From Bacilli bacterium (GTDB lineage: Bacteria > Bacillota_I > Bacilli_A > RF39 > UBA660): 7,964 nucleotides of DNA. Below, piece after piece: positions 5,610-7,964 of this stretch (the stretch's first letter is position 1; each line of letters begins with the position of its first letter). The translations under genes were made by a program, and so were the position numbers. The notes beneath the pieces were generated by a model. That model searched no databases. It had not been told where the DNA came from and saw only the letters and a list, made by a program, of their open reading frames with translations. The stretch covers positions 1 through 7,964 of the forward strand of contig JAEDMO010000040.1 in the NCBI GenBank assembly GCA_016302935.1. The letters are read 5' to 3'.

Positions 5610-6278
5610 TTATGATACAGCGGTCATATTATCTCTAAGCTTTTTTAATATTTTTTGTTCTTTTCTTGATACTTGTACTTGGGTCATACCTAAATACTCA
5701 GCAGTTTCACTTTGAGTTTTGTCTAAAAAATAACGACTATTTAGAATATTTATCTCTTCTTCTTGTAATTTTGCAAGTTGTTCTTTTAGGTATATATCAT
5801 CTATTGGATTTTTATCATTACTACTTATTAAATCATACATATTTAATACTTTGTCATCTTCACTAATAATACGGTCTAGACTATCAACATAGCTAACTAC
5901 TTGAAGACAATCATTAATTAATTTCTCATCTATTTCTAAGTAAAGTGCCAGTTCACAAATGCTAGGTTCATACATTAATTTTTGGGCTAAGGTTTCTTTT
6001 GCTATTACTATTTTTTTATATAATGTATAGTATTCTTTGCTTACTTTTATACTGCGGTTTTCTTTTATATATTTATTTACTTCCCCTAATATGTATAAAT
6101 ATGCATAGCTAGAAAACTTAGTATTAAAATTACTATTATAATTATTATATGCGGTTAATAAACCAATACATCCTACTTGATACAAGTCTTCAATATCGGT
6201 ATAATTTTTGTATTTGTTAATAACTTTGTATACCAACCAACTATTATTCAAAATTACTTCCTTTTTAGTTAAGTCCAT
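5610..6278 (-). CDS. sigF: Sporulation sigma factor, SigF-like, shortened N-terminus
   Basis: This 222-residue sigma-70-family factor should direct early forespore transcription. Region 2 spans about residues 28-75 (DIEDLYQVGCIGLL, then KFSSYAYLYILGEVNKYIKEN), region 3 about 80-145, and region 4 about 165-217. The region 4.2 helix-turn-helix KTQSETAEYLGMTQVQVSR (188-205) is closer to B. subtilis SigF (QTQSEVAERLGISQVQVSR) than to SigG, so SigF is preferred. B. subtilis SigF is about 255 residues. The missing part is N-terminal: the protein begins about 10 residues before the LVxxV helix, so region 1.2 and the preceding segment are largely absent. The start is well fixed by ATAGGAGG 5 nt upstream of ATG 6278. 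The gene overlaps the STAS gene by 14 bp, which implies coupled translation, and no spoIIAB lies between them. SigG remains an alternative. Confidence 0.88.
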   Translation of the reverse strand: MDLTKKEVILNNSWLVYKVINKYKNYTDIEDLYQVGCIGLLTAYNNYNSNFNTKFSSYAYLYILGEVNKYIKENRSIKVSKEYYTLYKKIVIAKETLAQKLMYEPSICELALYLEIDEKLINDCLQVVSYVDSLDRIISEDDKVLNMYDLISSNDKNPIDDIYLKEQLAKLQEEEINILNSRYFLDKTQSETAEYLGMTQVQVSRKEQKILKKLRDNMTAVS

Positions 6279-6609
6279 TTTGCCTCCTATCGATTATTTT
6301 AAATGCTTCTAGTTCATTATCTATTTTGTCAATGTACAAATTATTGCATAAACTTATATCGATATTACCGCATAGTAATAATTTTCCACTTATTTTTTTT
6401 AAATATTCATAATTATTAATTATTAGTTTTAATTTAAAATCATTATCAACCGACTCTTCATTGAAATTTATTACTAAGTATTTAATTCCTATTTGACTAA
6501 CTAATTCTTTTATTGCATTAGAACTGGCTAGGTATTCTTTTTCTTTTAAGGTATTGTTTATTCTTATAAATAGTACTCCTTTTCTAAATTCAATATCTGT
6601 ATCTATCAA
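6265..6609 (-). CDS. spoIIAA: Divergent SpoIIAA-like STAS protein (anti-sigma factor antagonist position)
   Basis: By position and fold this matches SpoIIAA, the anti-anti-sigma protein that frees SigF from SpoIIAB. With the TTG start at 6609 the product is 114 residues (B. subtilis SpoIIAA: about 117). It aligns without gaps over the core: GVLFIRI (11-17), KYLVINF (43-49) and NYEYLKKISGKLLLC (66-80), matching the VLCIRL, RHIVLNL and RYKQIKQIGGEMVVC segments recalled from B. subtilis. Key residues differ: the DSSG motif carrying the phosphorylated Ser58 is replaced by NDFK, putting Asp57 at that position, with no Ser/Thr at residues 54-66, and the GELD segment is also lost. The end overlaps sigF. 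The start is TTG because AGAGGTGA sits 4 nt upstream; an ATG at 6639 has no ribosome binding site. It may be a repurposed regulator rather than a working SpoIIAA. Confidence 0.72.
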   Translation of the reverse strand: MIDTDIEFRKGVLFIRINNTLKEKEYLASSNAIKELVSQIGIKYLVINFNEESVDNDFKLKLIINNYEYLKKISGKLLLCGNIDISLCNNLYIDKIDNELEAFKIIDRRQNGLN

Positions 6610-6613
6610 GTAA

Positions 6614-6621
6614 TCACCTCT
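6614..6621 (-). promoter_or_regulatory. Ribosome binding site that decides the STAS gene start
   Basis: AGAGGTGA lies 4 nt before TTG 6609-6607. The longest frame begins at ATG 6639 without any Shine-Dalgarno and would place this strong site inside the coding region. The TTG start also gives a length close to typical SpoIIAA. Confidence 0.75.
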
Positions 6622-6661
6622 TTTTTTAAAGTTTAACATATGGTTATATAGTTTTATAGTT

Positions 6662-6690
6662 ATTCGACAAAAGATCTCTATTTATTCGTT
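6662..6690 (-). promoter_or_regulatory. Weak candidate sigma-H promoter before the STAS-sigF pair
   Basis: On the minus strand GTCGAAT (6668-6662) fits the sigma-H -10 pattern RNNGAAT fully, and AACGAATAA (6690-6682) matches RNAGGAWWW at 7 of 9. The 13-nt spacer is one or two longer than usual. The site overlaps the end of the upstream gene. SpoIIA operons are sigma-H-dependent in Bacillus, which is the main reason to list it. Confidence 0.25.
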
Positions 6691-7823
6691 CGACTTTTTT
6701 TGCTAAATAAATAAATTAATAAAAGAAGTAGTAGTGAAATAATGGTAATAATTAATGATAATTTAATTTTTTTTAAACTATTATCGTTAAAATCTTTATG
6801 AGTAATATTTTGAATTACTGGTGTTAATTCTTTTATATATTTATAATCTTTTTCTTTTGAAATGTTGCTAGGACATGTAACTTCGTTTTTTACTTCGTTA
6901 TTTTTACAATTATTTAATTTTTCTATGCTTAATTCTAGCTCTTTTTTTAAAAAACTTATCTTAGTATCATCTAATATATAACGGTAATATATTTGATAAT
7001 CATTATTATCTTTAATATATCCTTCGATATTTTCATAATATCCTTTTAGATAATTCTTTTTGATATTGTAATGGTAGTAATAAATATCACGCATTCTACA
7101 TTTTGGTATTTTTTCGTATATAATATTATCACTAGTTTTGCTTACAGGCTTTTCACTATATGAAAGATCACTATAGTGTGAAGATGGAATGTTATCTAAT
7201 GATAAGGTATTATTTTGGCTATTGGTTAGTACTGTTTTATCAATCAAATGATTTTCAATAGTATTAAATAATTTATATGATATTATTTTTGAATAATCGG
7301 TTGAAGATATAGTGATATTAAAGTTTGTATATGGTATTTGACTATTTAATTTTATTAAAATGTAGCCACCTGTATCAAGATAGTTGTTAATATATTGATA
7401 TGTTTCTATTATTTGATATTCTGACTCTAGATTTTGGTCAAATATTTTAACTTTATTTATATTTATTTTTCTGCTTAGATTATATACCTTTACATAGTTT
7501 ATACCTTTTAATGTTTTGTATGGATAAAGATAGGTATTTAAAACATCTTTATTTGTATCATTACATTCGTCTAAGTAAGGTCCATACTCACCATATTTTT
7601 TATTTTCGTAATCAATGTATGAATAGTTTGATTTGTCTTTTGGGGTAAGGTATTCCCCTACCTTTTCTTCTTGATAGAATCGGTATTTAATTATTTCTTC
7701 TAATGGATATTCAGAATTTATATTTTTTTCTTTAAGGGTTTCTGTATAAAATGTAGTAGCACTTACTTTGTAAGATATAAATGGTATAAAAATAAGAATA
7801 ATTATAGATATTTTTTTTAGCAT
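6678..7823 (-). CDS. Tyrosine-rich, C-terminally anchored exported protein of unknown function
   Basis: I do not recognise this 381-residue protein. It has a clear N-terminal signal peptide (basic start, hydrophobic run about 5-18, likely cleavage near VSA/TT at residues 20-23) and one C-terminal membrane helix (about 354-373) followed by a basic tail (KKSRTNK). It should therefore be a type I protein with about 330 residues outside the membrane. About 43 residues (11%) are Tyr, with clusters such as DIYYYHY (246-252) and YQIYYRYIL (276-284). Four Cys occur in the mature part (87, 242, 306, 317). A stretch near 105-175 (INYVKVYNLS onward) looks beta-rich and may be a jelly-roll or discoidin-like fold, but this is a guess. 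AAGGAGG precedes ATG 7823. It lies 68 bp before the STAS gene and probably shares its transcript, where Bacillus has dacF. No GHKL ATP-binding motifs are visible, so it is not a SpoIIAB. Confidence 0.85.
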   Translation of the reverse strand: MLKKISIIILIFIPFISYKVSATTFYTETLKEKNINSEYPLEEIIKYRFYQEEKVGEYLTPKDKSNYSYIDYENKKYGEYGPYLDECNDTNKDVLNTYLYPYKTLKGINYVKVYNLSRKININKVKIFDQNLESEYQIIETYQYINNYLDTGGYILIKLNSQIPYTNFNITISSTDYSKIISYKLFNTIENHLIDKTVLTNSQNNTLSLDNIPSSHYSDLSYSEKPVSKTSDNIIYEKIPKCRMRDIYYYHYNIKKNYLKGYYENIEGYIKDNNDYQIYYRYILDDTKISFLKKELELSIEKLNNCKNNEVKNEVTCPSNISKEKDYKYIKELTPVIQNITHKDFNDNSLKKIKLSLIITIISLLLLLLIYLFSKKSRTNK

Positions 7824-7858
7824 AATTTCCTCCTTGTTTATTGCTTTCTATCTACATT

Positions 7859-7886
7859 ATTCTTATTTAAAAAATGAAATTTCTTT
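7859..7886 (-). promoter_or_regulatory. Candidate sigma-H-type promoter of the sigF-region operon
   Basis: On the minus strand AAAGAAATT (7886-7878) matches the sigma-H -35 pattern RNAGGAWWW at 8 of 9, and after a correct 12-nt spacer TAAGAAT (7865-7859) matches RNNGAAT at 6 of 7. It lies about 36 bp before the first gene and just after an upstream terminator. The AT-rich background makes chance matches possible. Confidence 0.35.
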
Positions 7887-7905
7887 TTATAACGAGAAAA
7901 TCGAT

Positions 7906-7933
7906 AAAAAAATAACTTAGTTTTCTAAGTTAT
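7906..7933 (-). terminator. Intrinsic terminator of an upstream minus-strand gene
   Basis: On the minus strand a perfect 9-bp stem ATAACTTAG/CTAAGTTAT with an AAAA loop is followed by T6. It must terminate a minus-strand gene whose body lies beyond the right edge. That gene probably ends at TAA 7937-7935 or TAG 7927-7925, and the remaining bases are too few to say which frame is coding. Confidence 0.8.
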
Positions 7934-7964
7934 CTTATAAGGTATTACCGGTAATAATGTTTTT

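Noticed and set aside
6610..6639. Upstream ATG start giving a 124-residue STAS protein
   Set aside because: There is no ribosome binding site before ATG 6639, and the strong AGAGGTGA site would then lie inside the gene. TTG 6609 is preferred.
1..7964. CRISPR arrays, tRNA or rRNA genes, insertion sequences
   Set aside because: I saw no regularly spaced repeats, cloverleaf-like or rRNA sequences, transposase frames or flanking inverted repeats. There is no gene-free stretch over 300 bases.

Overview
This window looks like chromosomal DNA from an AT-rich, endospore-forming member of the Firmicutes/Bacillota. A Bacilli-type lineage, possibly a gut relative of Erysipelotrichales, is favoured because CotE, a coat morphogen typical of Bacilli, is recognisable. 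That placement is inference from gene content. All supported genes lie on the minus strand, so transcription runs from high to low coordinates. Almost every gene has a strong Shine-Dalgarno sequence. The eleven complete genes end in TAA or TAG, and Trp is encoded by TGG where checked.

Read in transcription order, the window opens (7964-7906) with the terminator of a gene lying outside. A sporulation cluster follows: a Tyr-rich, signal-peptide plus C-terminal-anchor protein of unknown function (7823-6678), a very divergent SpoIIAA-like STAS protein (6609-6265), a short SigF-like sigma factor (6278-5610), and a small XRE-family regulator (5544-5320) ending in an intrinsic terminator. Immediately after it, a well-matched sigma-G-type promoter drives a minimal spoVAC-spoVAD-spoVAEb operon (5257-3473), whose products carry dipicolinic acid into the forespore. 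Next come two single-gene units: a TasA/camelysin-like exported protein with a near-consensus sigma-A promoter and a palindromic terminator (3390-2803), and the spore coat morphogen cotE with a sigma-K/sigma-E-like promoter and its own terminator (2700-2161). The window closes with a two-component system (response regulator 2072-1401, sensor kinase 1411-242), followed 9 bp later by the start of an exported protein that runs off the left edge.

The most unusual point is the sigF locus. In the classical spoIIAA-spoIIAB-sigF operon the anti-sigma kinase SpoIIAB lies between the other two genes. Here the STAS gene overlaps sigF by 14 bp, so there is no room for spoIIAB. The STAS protein has also lost the Ser that SpoIIAB phosphorylates (Asp occupies the aligned position), and the sigma factor lacks the usual N-terminal extension. 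Together these suggest that early forespore sigma control has been rewired, or that spoIIAB has moved elsewhere in the genome. The uncharacterised membrane-anchored protein and the XRE regulator flanking this pair are the obvious local candidates for a role.
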